From the NCBI RefSeq assembly GCF_021018895.1, contig NC_079384.1:18715640-18779639 (forward strand): a stretch of DNA of 64,000 nucleotides, written 5' to 3'. Shown piece after piece: positions 1-12,737 of this stretch (positions are counted from its first letter, which is position 1; the number at the start of each line of letters is the position of its first letter). The translations under genes and the position numbers were made by a program. The notes beneath the pieces are model-generated. The model was not told the DNA's origin. It saw only the letters and a list, made by a program, of their open reading frames with translations, and made no database searches. This DNA is from Seriola aureovittata (lineage: Eukaryota > Chordata > Actinopteri > Carangiformes > Carangidae).

Positions 1-9
1 TACTTACAG

Positions 10-115
10 TGTAGCTCCTGTACCTGTGTGCTTTGCACCTCCTGCTGAAATAGTGCTAAATAACCTAAATGAGAATGAAGAGGTTATAGACTTGGTTAGA
101 TTAACCGATGAATGA
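10..115 (+). CDS. putative last exon of an unrecognised upstream gene (partial)
   Basis: The window opens with a splice-acceptor-like TTACAG (4-9). One frame then stays open for 35 codons, ending in a hydrophilic acidic tail with EVIDLVRLTDE just before a TGA at 113-115. An AATAAA signal overlaps the stop region at 117-122, so the 3' UTR would be very short. The open stretch is short and I recognise no family. It may be the C-terminus of a gene lying to the left of the window, or chance. Confidence 0.35.
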
Positions 116-124
116 AAATAAAGA

Positions 125-1704
125 AATGTTCTGCTATTCAGGCGACATTCCGAAGCTTCTTCTCTGTCTGCTCTTCATTTTACCTTCGTTAGTTTGTGGG
201 TAAAATCTCAGAGCCCGTTGAGAAGATGGGGTCTCATGATTTGGTGAAAATGCAGGAGCCCCTCAAGACCCATGATATTTCAGTTTACAGTATTTTGTGT
301 TCCAGTTATCAAACTACTTGCTGATTGTTTTTCTCTCTCTTAATTAACTTATCGTTTCATGATCATCATCAGCAAATGTGTCGCTTTGAGCACAGTAAAA
401 GTCTTGACAATGTCTTGAAGACATTTTACAAGCGAAAACAAATCTGCTGATGAAGGTCATGCAATATGATCGAAAGCTCCCGAACTGCCACTAAATGGAT
501 TTTGTGATGACACTTTTTCAGCTTCTGGACTGATCTTTCCAAGGTCAAGAATCAACCTGCTGCATGGTCACAGACAGTATGTGAGATATTTGGAAAAGTA
601 GACTTTTGCCTTGTCACTTCATTTTCTAAAAAAAACATTCTTATCTTTATACTGGAATGACAATCTGTCTCGTGTTTCTACCTTGAACATTCAGAAATTG
701 CAATCATGCCATAAAACAGTTGGTGCTTGAACTCTCCATGGTAACAGGTTAAAATGACTCCTGAAGGGTTGGACCTGTGTTAATACAGCGTCACCACACC
801 TTATCAGAGGCCTCACCCTAGAATGAGAACATATTAGTAAGCGTGTATTAGATTGGTTTACTAAAGGACCGGCAGGACAGACACCCATTCAGTTTATGAC
901 CAACAGTCACCACAACACTAAGAGACCAGCTGAACCTGGGTAGATTGAGGGGTAGAAGGCTGATTTCTTCCTTCCAAAAAGATCCTTGTGAGTGAGTCAC
1001 AGGAGTTAGAAAAACTGAGCATCCACCACCACACTTTTATCGATCTGGCTCAGAGACTGTCTTCAGATCAGTGTAATTGGATCTGACGGGGGACAAAGAG
1101 ACGCAGCCAGACACAGCAGAAAGACGAGACTGGGACCGTGGAGGCGTTTATTCACAAAGCAGACTCTCTGATTTTACGTTGTTCAATAGAGAACGACAGA
1201 ACCACTGATGAAACACTTCTCGATTTGATATGTGCATGATTTGCATTGGAAATGTAAAACTCCAGTTCTGCCTACATCGCCTCAGGTTTGATGCACTTTC
1301 CCTTCAATTTACTTAATCAATTTATTTAATCTTGTTAATGGTTAACATTAGTGTTGGGAAAAAGTCAAGAGTTTGACATTCCTCTGATCTTTTTGATGGC
1401 TTTCGAGTTCTTGGTTTCAGCTCCTCCCCACCTCTGAATAATACTTCTTATTTCATATTTTCCAGACAAACATTGTGACAAAGATTTTCTTTAGAGTCCT
1501 ATGTGTTTCCTGTGCATACAGTAAACTCACTCATCCAAGTGTAATATTTACTCAATTGGGTGTGGACTCCAGAATCCTAATCTTGGATTGCTGACGTATT
1601 TATAGTCCTTATTAAAGATCTGTCTTCATTGAACCTTTCTCAGACTCTCCCTGTTTATCCATCTGAACAGTTGCTGCTGGGAACTCTAACCTATCCTGGT
1701 CACA
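125..1704. other. intergenic region upstream of gprc5c
   Basis: I see no supported gene here. The last part probably contains the gprc5c 5' UTR. An in-frame TAA 18 bases before the ATG at 1705 rules out extending the first coding exon directly upstream. A possible acceptor (CTGAACAG) near 1670 suggests a non-coding first exon further left, which I could not place. Confidence 0.5.
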
Positions 1705-4700
1705 ATGGCTGCCAACGTCACCCCTGAAGGCTGCGGCCCCGATGTGGACTCCCTCTATTACAACCTGTGCGACCTCAGTGCAGTGTGGGGCATAGTGCTG
1801 GAGGCCTTCGCAGCTGCTGGCATCGTCTTCTCCTTGGTGCTGTTCATCTCGCTGCTGGCCAGCTTGCCCTTCATGAAAGACAAGAACCGCAGGAGCTCGG
1901 TGGCCCTCCACGCCTTCTTCCTTGTCTGCACGGCCGGTCTCTTCTGCTTGACTTTCGCCTTCATTGTGGGGAAGGACTTCTCCACCTGCGCCTCACGACG
2001 TTTCCTGTTCGGGGTGCTCTTCGGTGGCTGCTTCGCCTGTCTCCTGATGCAGTGTGTGAGGCTGAACATCCTCGCCAGGCGGAACAGCGGCCCCCGGGCT
2101 TGGGTTTTATTTCTGGGTGCAGTAGGGCTGTGGTTGGTGGAGGTGGTTATCAACACTGAGTGGCTGATCATCACAGTGGTGCGCCACCCGTTGCGGTCAT
2201 TGAACGTCACAGCTGAAAGTGACAGAGCCACAGCTACACCTTGCAACATTGCCAACCAGGACTTTGTCATGGCGCTGATCTACGTGATGACCCTGATCCT
2301 TGCTGTGGTGGTGGCGAGTCTGGCCATAATGGCGGGCAAACACAAGCAGTGGAAGAAGGACGGCGCATGTATCCTCCTCACCAGCCTGTCCTCTCTGGGA
2401 ATCTGGGTGGCGTGGATTGTCATGTACGTCTACGGGAATGAGAAGCATGGGGGGCCCACATGGGATGACCCCACCTTGGCCATCGCCTTGGTTGCAAATG
2501 CCTGGGTGTTTATCATCATCTACACCATCCCTGAAATCTGCTGTTTGTCCAGTGATGATGAAAGCCAGCAAAGCTATGGAGGAGATCTCTACCCAAACCA
2601 AGGAGCCGGATACGAAACAATCCTGAAAGAACAGAGCTCCCAGAGCATGTTCATGGAAAACAAGGCGTTTTCCATGGACGAACCCAACCAAGGTATTTAG
2701 TGTATGGCTTCTCTGAGTTTTACACTTTTCATCTTTACAGTTAAATTAAACTTTCTAAAGAGGAAAAGAATTGTTAAACATATCAGTTTTAGTTTTTAAG
2801 GAATAATCTTCCAAGCGTCAAACTCTTATTACCTGGAGAATCGAAGGTGGTTCTGAAAGGTTTGTAAGGTTGCTCCGTCACAGACGACGACACCTGTAGT
2901 CACCTTGGATTCCCAACCATTACGAAGGGTTCTAGTGGTGACCCAAATTCTTGACCCAATGCAAATTAGATTTGTGCTTAAATTAATTTTCCAAAAAAGA
3001 AACTTGTTCAAGGACCCAAGAGCTGTCAGTTTAAAAACTTTTCCGCATGAGTTAATCACTTTGCATATGACATATTAGTCACACAGTAACCTCCATGACC
3101 ACATCACACATAGTCAAACTGGACATTCATTAAAATTTAAATTAAAATCTTGCATTATATTTTCTGACCCGTATTTTGTAAAGGTAAAGTCTAGGAACAT
3201 TGAGTTGTACATTCTGTCCTTTGTCTCTGCAGAGGGCTGTTTTGTATTATAATATACTTATCAGAGATTATACAGAATTGACCTTGTGCAGATAAGTGAT
3301 GAGTGGAAGTCTCAAGCCCACAAAAACATCAGAACAGAACAAATAGTCTGCAAAATGTCCTCAAAAGGTTGTTTTACATCTACGTGATGACCCCGCAGAA
3401 TGTGATACGACGCTGTTTGAGTCCTGAGCTCAACAGGATCTGATGTTACAGTAAAAAAAATCCAGACTGAACAGAGCACAGAAGTCCTACACTGGGCCGG
3501 AAATGATCCACCCATTGGAGCCTTCGTTGCCCAGGTAAAGAGGGACGCATTTGAAGAAGCCTTCAAAATGGGACGCCGCTGTAAATTCATCCTCCAAAGG
3601 ATGTGTCCCCTGAATTGGGACACAGCTATTGCATGCATAGCTGCTGTGTGATATGAAAATGTTTAGAGCAGCAACATTTCACATGAACTCCCCGGTTAAC
3701 TCCCCTGCTAGTCATATTATTTCTTTATATTGTGAGCTGTGACTAAAAAGTCTATAATAGATGTCAACAGCACAAGTGACAATTCGATCAAACATTTCTT
3801 TCCCAGAGTTTCAGCCTGGGATTCAGAGGGAGTGTGACCGTCTGAATCATCCCTGTTAATGAGTATCTACTGCCTATCTAGTATCTTTGTCACACCACTC
3901 CCCGCTCTGCCTCTGAGTCCCACCAGAAACATCACACCTTGTGTTTGCATTGTCTCCATGGCAACCGAGGTGTGGCAACAGTTTCATCAAGGGGGAAAAT
4001 ATTTGACATGTGACAAAGTCATCTCTCACGTCTACAGGATGCATCATCAGGCACCAACAAGATAGAGAACTGATAGAGCGCTGTGCTGTCTGTTTCTGAA
4101 ATGTTATAAAACGATGTAAGAGATGGTTGCTAAGGCCTAAAGATATCACACAGATGTCACACAGATATCGCAGAGGGCTTAGTGGGTGACAACATAATGA
4201 CACGTGTCGTCCCTCTCTGTCCTTTACAGGGGCCAAACCTGTGTCACCGTACAGCGGCTACACCGGGCAGCTGCGCAGCTCAGTCTACCAGCCCACTGAA
4301 CTCGCTCTCATCACCAAAGCATTAGGAAATGTGAGTATCCGCCCATGTGGTTTGTTTACACAGGTACACATTTGAATATAGCATGAGCGTAGAGGCAAGT
4401 AAGTAGCTGTGTTTCTGAACATTTGCACATATGCATGTACTGTGGTATGCAAATTGAGCTGAACACCATTTGGCAGTAACCTCAGACTGTTTCAGAGTGT
4501 CAGCTAGTTACTGGCAAATGTTGAAAGCCAAACTGGATGAGAGTCAATATGGGATTTGAAAGGATTAAGATTTGATAAGTGGATTTGATTCTGAATTCAG
4601 ATCCAAACCACAACCCTAGTCTTAACCAAATTCATATTTATATATATATATAAAGGTGAATTGTAGTTTTTATTTTGTAGTTTTCAGGTTTCTCTCACTC

Positions 4701-7184
4701 CTCCACAGATACACATGCCCATAAAAGTTCATTCTTCATGGACACTGTTCTTTTGCTGAGCTCACCTGGTAGTCACACCAGCAATAAACTTATGGGTGAC
4801 CACTACAGATCCAGGCCTTTCCTTTGGATGTCATATTAATCTACGGTGGCCCTGAGAGCTCAAAGCACTGCAACTTAAGAAAATGCATGCAAATAGACAA
4901 AACACAAGCACATTCAGAAACCACATCATCATCAATTTGACAACACATGTGATGCAAATACAAAAATGACAACGGAGGGAGACACAAAAAAGTGACGAAC
5001 CCAGGTGGGACGCACTCATTCACTTCTCCTTATTCACTATCCACGGAGTCCTATCCAGAGGACTATATAGTGCTTGGTTAGTGACCATCGGTTTACACTA
5101 CTTTCCATATTGTATTATGGGATACAATATGCCCACTGTATAGGTTATATATAACCCCAGCCGGGTTCATCACTTTTTTGTGCCCCCTGGAAACACTTCT
5201 GTTGTTGTACTTCTTGCAGCGCGTTTCTGTATCTGTATTTGTATAAGCTTTCTTAAGTTGTACGGTAAATCTGACACTGTCATCATGAACCTGGTTAAGT
5301 GTGTACCAGGTTCAAATCCAGCCCAGACCCTTGCCGCATGTCATCCCCTCCCTCCCTCCCCTGCCTTTCCCTGCCTGTCTATACTGTCACTGTCAATACA
5401 GGCTGAAAAATGTATTTAACAATGAATAAGTCATCGCAGTTTAGTGATGTGATTTAAAGGGGGACACAGACTCTGCCGACCTGAGCTCTCAGGTACAGAT
5501 CCCCTCCCTCCCTCTATCTTGGATGTTTTTGTCACAGCCCATGTTATGACTTCACACAGCACCCTAAGGACCCGTCCTATGACATGGTCATTCCGCGAGC
5601 TTCCACCAACTCTGCAGCCAACAGCGGGAGCACCACCCCGTCCACACACACTGAGACTGGGAACACTGCATTCACACAGACAAACGGAAATAGCGTAGGT
5701 CGTACCCCTCCCCCCTCCCCCCAAACGCCTCTTCTTCTTCTTCTTCTTCTTCACCCCACACTTGTGCTCATTTTTCCTGATCACTTGCTTACCTCCAGAT
5801 GCTTCTCTATTCCCCTGTGCATGTCGACCTCTCTGCTCCCGCTGTATCCATAGCAACTTCTTCTGCAGGTTGACAATGAATCACTTCTTTGTCTGGAATG
5901 TTTTTTTCTTACCTTGCAGAGCTCACTCTCTCAAGACCTTGTGTCTCTTACTTTGTCTGTTCAGTCTGCTAACAGGACTGACTGTGCTCTCTTCCATCTT
6001 TACTCTCATTATAATGCAAGAAATGATGGTGGGAAGGGAAGCCTTTGATTCTGGTGTTGTAGTAGTAGAAGTCTTTTTCCACATTTCTCTGCACTAAACA
6101 TGAATTATCTTCTAAAGCTTTGCTCCTTCATGGACGACCGCAGCTTTAGTTCATCTGGATTCACAGCAGTTACAATGGTTTCCAATGGATTACCATAAAA
6201 TAAAGTATCAAAAAAACCACTGCAAATTTCTCAGACTACTAATGTAGCGTAATCAACTCTTCCACTATCCTGTATTGTTTTAAATGTTAGCTCTTAGCTC
6301 TTAGCCTACGTCTTCTGCTGCTGGAACATGTACATTTCTTCCCTAATTTTTGCCAGAGTATGGCTAAATACACAGCCTCTGGTTTTTGGTAGAATGATTA
6401 GCTGCTCACATTTGCCTTTTGTGACCAACATTAGCAATTGTAGCTACGTGCAACAACAGCTGACCTAGATAGAGACATATTTAGGGAGATGTCTTCTCTA
6501 CCGTTCAGGTACGCTGAGCATTTTGTTTTTAAAATCCATATATAATTATTCTTCTCAAAATATATCTAGACAGTTTCTGTTTGCTGCCAACACTCACTAA
6601 CTATTGCTGATTAAAAAAAGCTGACCATGCTGGGAACATACAGAAAAAGAATCTAGCCATATTAGCATATGTGTGGATAGTGTGGAAAAGTGGAGATAAT
6701 GGGGAGAGTTTAAGTTTCTGAAATCCTTCTCTCATTCACCCATCATCTGCTCCCTCCAGCTCATTTTATAGTGAGCATTAAATTGAGATTTCAGACACTT
6801 ATTAATCATCACGAGGTAATAATTTTCATATCTATCAAAGACAAATCATTTAACTGAGAACAGTGGATACTGTGGACACTGTGGAAACTACTATACAATT
6901 TTGTTCCACAGGGGAAATTCTTGGCAATGGAAATTTATACACTGACAATTCAGCAGGTGGCAAATAATCCTATTGAACAATGTAAATGGGATAATAAAAA
7001 TGTAAATGACTACAGCTGCTGTGCTCCATGAATGAGGAAGCTGCAAACTTTTCAGTGGGTAGTTTTGTGTTATAAACTTGGAGTAATTATTTAAAGTCTC
7101 ATTATGTTGCCATTTGTTTGACGACCTTACCGTCTCTCTCTTCTTCTGCAGGGGAACGGTCTGCATAGGACGTCCCAGTGGTGA
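1705..7184 (+). CDS. gprc5c: G protein-coupled receptor family C group 5 member C (retinoic acid-induced RAIG3 type), complete
   Basis: Four coding exons join in phase: 1705-2692, 4230-4330, 5560-5694 and 7152-7184, giving 418 residues. Exon 1 encodes the whole seven-helix core, with helices near residues 29-54, 65-88, 99-122, 131-152, 185-211, 219-243 and 257-281. N-glycosylation sequons lie at N4 and N167. Diagnostic GPRC5C blocks are LYYNLCD, DFSTCASRRFLFGVLF, INTEWLIIT, WDDPTLAIAL and MENKAFSMDEP, followed in exon 2 by KPVSPYSGY and SVYQPTE. It should be a plasma-membrane orphan receptor; the mammalian genes are retinoic-acid inducible. Human GPRC5C carries an N-terminal signal peptide. 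Here the ATG leads directly into the short ectodomain and an upstream in-frame stop blocks extension, so either an upstream exon is missed or the signal peptide is absent. The C-terminal tail ends in HRTSQW and differs from the human tail. Confidence 0.93.
4630..4652. repeat. short (TA)n microsatellite
   Basis: An AT dinucleotide run within gprc5c intron 2. Confidence 0.6.
5281..5418 (+). repeat. tRNA-derived SINE fragment
   Basis: This part of gprc5c intron 2 has the fish SINE layout: a GGTTCAAATCC B-box-like motif, then CCTTGCCGCATGTCATCCCC, a C/T-rich body (CTCCCTCCC, CCTGCCTGTCT) and a GTCAATACAGGC tail. Recognition is from memory of the repeat class; the exact family is not assigned. 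Confidence 0.6.
5729..5752. repeat. (CTT)n microsatellite
   Basis: Eight CTT/TTC units just after the donor of gprc5c exon 3. No sign that it affects splicing. Confidence 0.75.
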
Positions 7185-7986
7185 ACACACTACGGCTTTC
7201 AACACCCCCTCAAAATAGTTTCAGTTCATGTCTTTTCATTTGCACTTGCTGACTGTATGTTTGAAGTTGTTTGTGGTTCCCTAAGCTGGTTCTAAGAAGA
7301 ACCCTCGGCCCCCGACATGTGGAGGTGAACGTCGGGTCATAACTGACTGATGGAAAAACAGCTCAACCTTCTATTGACTGCGTCCCCATGTGCCACTGAG
7401 TATCAGACAGCGTGGAGCTTCATTTGGAAGTCAAAGCGAGGGGGGATGAAGCCACGGCTTTGCTGCAGAACAAAGACTTTTTGCAATGGTTGCCATTCAC
7501 TGGGAGTGAACTGTGAGCTCTCTGCTGGACCCAGTCACACGGTGCTGACGGCACAAAACATGGCCGAAGAGAATAGTTTAAAACTACATGTTGGGAGTGT
7601 CGTCCGCTCAGTGTGAGCTGGTACACACACATGTAAAAGTGCACCACCTCTGCTACACGCACCATAAACAACCTTTACAACTGTCACTGAGGTGGCAGTT
7701 TACTCTGAACACAGGTTGGGCAAAAACAGACCATCAGGAGGATCACATTCACTTACTGTGTCAGGTTTAATTATAGGAGTCAATATATATTTTTGTTCCT
7801 GGATTGTGAATATTGTTAATAACCATAAAAGTTAACACATTAAATTGAGCTACTGGTAAGGAATGAATGTAAATATGTTGTTCATGTGTCAATGCATGGA
7901 AGCACTGTATGAATATGTATATTTAATGCTATTTATAGCACCGTGGTGTGCTATTTGATTATTTAATCTCATTTCTGCCAATTAAA
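7185..7986 (+). other. gprc5c: gprc5c 3' UTR (estimated)
   Basis: Non-coding sequence follows the gprc5c stop. An ATTAAA hexamer at 7981-7986 is the nearest reasonable poly(A) signal before an inverted-repeat element begins at 8000. The end is a guess; no transcript evidence is available. Confidence 0.35.
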
Positions 7987-7999
7987 CAATTATGAGAGG

Positions 8000-8836
8000 A
8001 GACAGCTGAAGTCCCACCTGGGATTAGCTTGTTTCGCTAACTTAAAATGCTTAATGTGATTTTAGGATTTTTGTTCATATTCTTAGAAAAGTGTGTATCT
8101 ACTCTCCTGGACAGTAACATCTGAGCACAAGATAGAAAAAGTTTATTTTGTGAGCATTCAACAACATATCCCATGAGACTGTAGATTTAAGCCACAGAAG
8201 CCCCGTCAGATCCTCATGGGAGTTGTAGTTGTTCAATGTTAATGGCATAATCAAGAGCTATGTCTGAATCATTCACTCATCACTATCTGCAGGAATACCC
8301 GGAAAGTAGTTAGCATTTAGCATCTCAAAGTCGACAGGGTTTTTGAGTGGGTTTTTGCTTGGATGGCTGCAATAAGGCCCAAAACATTTTCAGATTGTAT
8401 TCTACAACATAGATTACATCAGTAAATACTCCAGTCCTGATTTCCTAAAGCTTTTACGTGTTAAAAAAGGCCGGTTATTAACAAGTGTCTAAATGAGACT
8501 ACAGAGCTTGTTGGGGACGTTAAACGTAATGACACTGAACATGAAAACCGATCTACTCTCCAGTCCGCCTTTATAGCCTCGTTGTGATTATACTCTCTTA
8601 CTCTCTTAACCAAACAAGTTGTCTCCATCACAGTGAAGAAGTGCTTTATTTAAATGAAATGAATTCCCAACACAGTGTGTATAGAACAATTTTGGACACA
8701 GCTGATGGTTTTTCTTTGACGAGATGCTCGGGATTCACTGTTCAGTAGAGCAGTGTACTTTTTAAAGTTTGAATAGAAAACACTGAGAGAAAATATAGTT
8801 GGTGGAAAAGATCTTAAAGGGGGACTTCAGCTGTCT
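8000..8836. mobile_element. non-autonomous element bounded by a perfect 16-bp terminal inverted repeat
   Basis: AGACAGCTGAAGTCCC at 8000-8015 is repeated exactly in reverse complement (GGGACTTCAGCTGTCT) at 8821-8836. The 837-bp interval has no coding capacity. Perfect inverted ends at this spacing suggest a MITE-like or deleted DNA transposon. No clear target-site duplication is visible, so the superfamily is unassigned. Confidence 0.55.
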
Positions 8837-10079
8837 ATAATGCCTTTATTTTAATGTACTGAAATAATTTGATTACCCACACCACAGCCACTTTGTTTTT
8901 AATATACAGCAAAATAAATATTCACTTGTGATGTTATGAATCGTGTGTTTTCTATCTTCACATGAGGTGATGAGGGCAGAGGAGGCAGTCGGGGTCAAAG
9001 TCAAAGAAAATGATTCTGGAGGCTATTGATACACACTCTGTCATGTGTTTTATTCTGTGTTAACCGCACTGATATAAATAACATTTTATCCGTCAGCCTT
9101 CGCATATTTTCTCAGCAGCTAAATAAAGGATTTATTCCACACACAGTGTGTGTGTAGGGTTCAGCTCTGTCTGGTTACGAGCTGAAGGTCCAGCTTTACG
9201 TGAGAGGAATAACAGCAGGGCGCACAAATTAAATCCAAACACGTCGATCGATCCGGCCTGACTGACAACAGATGACTCAATTCGTCAAGGTCATCAGAGG
9301 AGACGGAAATAATTGATCATTGTTTCAGTTATCTGTTCCCCACGAAGCCAAATCATCTGCGATATCTCTGCTGGAGAGGAAAACACTGCAGAGTGCTATA
9401 TTTAAACCACTGAATGATCTCTCAGTACTCCAGCACCGAGGGGATTAATGCACAGCTCTGTCTCCACTCAGGACAAACTTTATTCCTTTACTGCTATATT
9501 TTGTTATGATGAAGTGTATCCAGGTTTTTAACATCAAACCTTCCTATTCCAACCGTGTGTGTGTGTGTCATCTCAGCTATTAGAGTGTGGGCTGCCAGCT
9601 CCTCCAGTCCAGGCCCATTAACCCACAGCCTGTCAAAGGTAGACACTGGCTGTGTTAAACAAAAAGAGCAGATAACAGGTACAATCTGCTGTGTAATCTG
9701 CAGCTGTTTTTTTTACATTATATAACCAGAGGCACTTGGATCGACCGACATGTTCTCCCTGACAAAAGAACACAGCTGGGGTAACTCTGGGGTAAGTTTG
9801 AAGTTCGCTCTTGAGTTTCTCATGCTCACAAGAAAAATCTGTTTACTTCTAATGAAGCTAATAAGCTCATTAATTAGTAAAGATTTACACCATACCATGT
9901 GTTTGTCTTTGCATACGACACTTTGTATCACTTTGAACTTGAGTTTCTGTGAATCCAGAGTTCCTAAAAGAGATAAATTGATTTAGCAAGGTGCTAGATA
10001 ACGAGACCATCTCCTCCATATGTTTCTACCATGCATCATGTTCACGCCATGATCTTTAGTGACTTTCATCTGGACTCTG

Positions 10080-10470
10080 TGCGCCCTGTTTTATTTTCTC
10101 ATCTCTTACCTGTTGTCTGTTTGTTTTTTCCCGCCCATGTGATTACCTGCCCCGCCCCAGTCAGTTCGACCTGTTTCCTGTCGCTCCTGTCTCCCTTTTG
10201 TATTTAGGTCTTTGTGTTCATCAAGGTCTTTTGCTTTGTTTGAATGTTTAGTTTATGTCTCAGCGTTTTGCTTGGAACCCTGTTTGCTTGTGTTTTTGGA
10301 CTTCGCCGTAGACTGCTTCCAGATAAAGACTGTTTAGTTTTTCATTTCTTCAGATTTGCTTTGTACTGCGTGTTGAGAGTTCCTGTGTTCTCCTGCGTTC
10401 CTCTCCTGGTCGTTGGTTGTCTTTGGATCTCAGCTTCTGTCTTCCTGTAAATTTTTGGACACTCTTTGTT
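10080..10470. repeat. dispersed repeat, copy A (family unassigned)
   Basis: Pyrimidine-rich block sharing an ordered series of motifs with 12125-12500: TGTGATTACCTGCCC, a CCTGT...CTCC block, and GTATTTAGGTCTTTGTGTTC (copy B has GTATTTGAGTCCTTGTCTTC). The shared order suggests two diverged copies of one fish interspersed repeat. Confidence 0.45.
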
Positions 10471-11256
10471 AATTAATGAGTAACTTCCCCCTCACCTATC
10501 AGCCCACCGGTCTGTCTGCATCAGGGTCATCCACCCTGTTTCACTGTAAACCTCAACAGGCACAGATGCCAGCAGGATGAAATAAAAACAGGCTGATTTT
10601 AAACAGGTATTATGTTTGTTATTTCCTGACCTGGAGCAGTGTATCCCAGTGAGGTTGCCAGGTGAGGGAGGATGGAGGCAGCATGGAGGAGGTGGTCAGA
10701 TTGATGAACTGCTGTCATCTGCAAATAGCATTTCCATCTCAGTAAATAAAGTGGAAATGACACATTATCAGTTTTAGGGTTAGCTTTAAATATACACAAA
10801 ATACAGTATATATAAAACACAATTTTTCCAAATATATTTACATCTATGAGGTGTGTGGAAATGACAACCAGTAAATATACTCCTGAGTGAAGATGTTCTC
10901 GCTGTGGTGCCCTGCGACATGGTCACCAACTATACAGACCCATAACTCCTTGAATTAGCATTTTTCTACAGTTTGGTGGAAATGACAGTGATTCCAAGGG
11001 ACTGGTGTTCTCTTTTTAAAAAATCAACTCATAATAAACTGAATTACAACTGGTATTTATGTGTGATTTGTGTTAATATTACATCATTATTAAATTCAAA
11101 ATTAAGCAGGGTTAAATGTCCAGAGTCTGACCTAGTGACAAACGCAGCTCAGCTAGAAACAGAATCCACATGTTCTAAACTAAAATTAATGACTGACCGA
11201 TTATATTTTATATGATCCTTTTGATGAAAAGTAATAAAAATAAAAACTGAGAAATG

Positions 11257-11276
11257 TTTTTTTTTTTTTTTTTTTT
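11257..11276. repeat. poly(T) run
   Basis: Twenty consecutive T residues in the intergenic region; possibly an old poly(A) tail on the opposite strand. Confidence 0.7.
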
Positions 11277-11450
11277 AAATATTCTAGGGACACAAAAATG
11301 ATGATAGTTGTGTCCGAGTGTCTGAGAGCTTCAGAGGTGTTTAGGTTGTTTTAGATTGGTATCTACCTTCTTAGTATATTTCCCAAAATGTTGAACTGTT
11401 CCTTGTTGCTGCCAACTCTTATGTAATGTGCTGACATGGATCCCTCTGAC

Positions 11451-11453
<3 letters not shown>

Positions 11454-11482
<29 letters not shown>
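11454..11482. repeat. (CA)n microsatellite
   Basis: About 14 CA units, uninterrupted. Confidence 0.9.
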
Positions 11483-11484
<2 letters not shown>

Positions 11485-12124
11485 TCTGGACTCCACCTCA
11501 GCTCTGCTCATATTTCACGTGTTTTTACTGAAGTGGCTCAGGCTGCTGCTGCGATTGCTGTGATTTACAGCTGATCCAGCTGCTGTGGCCTGATAACCTC
11601 CAAGTGTCCTGAGGAGGTGATACAAGACCACATCCCAGGTCTCCGTCAGGCTCAGCAGAACCTGCTATCACATGTGTTTTTTATCACTGACTCTCTTTAA
11701 TGTGACAGATGCACATTGAAAACTACTACAGCTGCAGGTCAGATAAGACACCTTAGAAGATAAAGAGGAAATTATTCTTTTTCACCTTTTATGTCCAGAG
11801 GAAGTATCTCACCACTTCTGTGATCATGTCAATGTATAAAAGCTCTGACCTCACTTTATTATACCAAGGGTAACAGTAACAGGACCGATGTATTATGTAA
11901 GGTCTGCAGGGGCAGAGGAGGACATGGAGCTTTATTTAGATTACACAACTCGCTCCTCATGATGAATCACTCCACAGACAGAGCTGGAGTCTGTGTTATT
12001 CAAAGTAGATGACATGTAAACTATCATCTCGTTTTCTTGAACTGTGCGAACAAAACTTCCCCAGGGAACGGCACCATTTGAGGACCTCAGTCCCCGTCAT
12101 GGCCCGTCAAGTGACTTGAGTTCA

Positions 12125-12500
12125 TAGTTCCTTGTCTTTAATGTTTCCCTGTGTTTCCTGTTCTATTTTGCTAACCATTGTCTTGTATCGTTTCAGATCC
12201 CACATCCTGTCAAGTTTCCCTCCTGTGTGATTACCTGCCCTAATGTGTTTCACCTGTGTCCCATTGTCTCCCCTGCATTAGAGTATTTGAGTCCTTGTCT
12301 TCCCCTCATTAGTTGCCAGATCGTCTTTACCCCCGTGTGAGCTTTCCAGCATTCTCTCGTGCAGTACTTCCTGTTTATGTGATTTTGACACTTCTGCCAG
12401 ATTGACTGATCACCTGGACTGATTAAAACTCTGAATCTGACCCTCCTCTGAGGCCGCTTCGTGGGTCCACATCCAGTGTGTGTCTGTCAGTTCCCCCCAT
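12125..12500. repeat. dispersed repeat, copy B (family unassigned)
   Basis: Diverged partner of 10080-10470, with TGTGATTACCTGCCC, CACCTGTGTCCCATTGTCTC and GTATTTGAGTCCTTGTCTTC in the same order and orientation. Confidence 0.45.
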
Positions 12501-12519
12501 CTCTGGAGGAACCAGGGGT

Positions 12520-12737
12520 CGGTTGCACGAAGCACCTTAAGTATGGCACTTAAGGTTTAATTTCTCCTCAGCTGAGGGATTTACTTAAGGGGTGTTGCAC
12601 ATAATCTCTTGAAATGTTTCCTTAGTTATGGAAGAAGGTTAAGGCATAAACTCAGTCATGTTTCAGTTAAGACAGAGTCAGAGGTACCTTTTAGTTTTTT
12701 TCTTTGCTTTGGTGGCTTCTGGTCTTTTGTGCAACAG
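12520..12737. mobile_element. MITE-like element with imperfect inverted ends
   Basis: CGGTTGCACGAAGCACC at 12520-12536 pairs imperfectly with GGTCTTTTGTGCAACAG at 12721-12737 (about 13 of 17 positions). The interior is rich in CTTAAG-type motifs and has no ORF. GTTGCAC ends with TTAAG motifs are familiar in fish MITEs, but I cannot name the family. Confidence 0.45.

Noticed and set aside
1758..2691. Long open frames overlapping gprc5c exon 1 (170 and 164 aa on the minus strand, 130 aa on the plus strand)
   Set aside because: They are shadows of the GC-rich receptor exon, with no family signal of their own.
3312..3638. 108-aa minus-strand ORF in gprc5c intron 1
   Set aside because: No recognisable domain, no splice or promoter support, and it lies inside an intron; probably chance or an old repeat.
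10244..10450. 68-aa hydrophobic ORF
   Set aside because: It lies inside a pyrimidine-rich dispersed repeat, where Leu/Phe/Cys-rich frames arise by composition.
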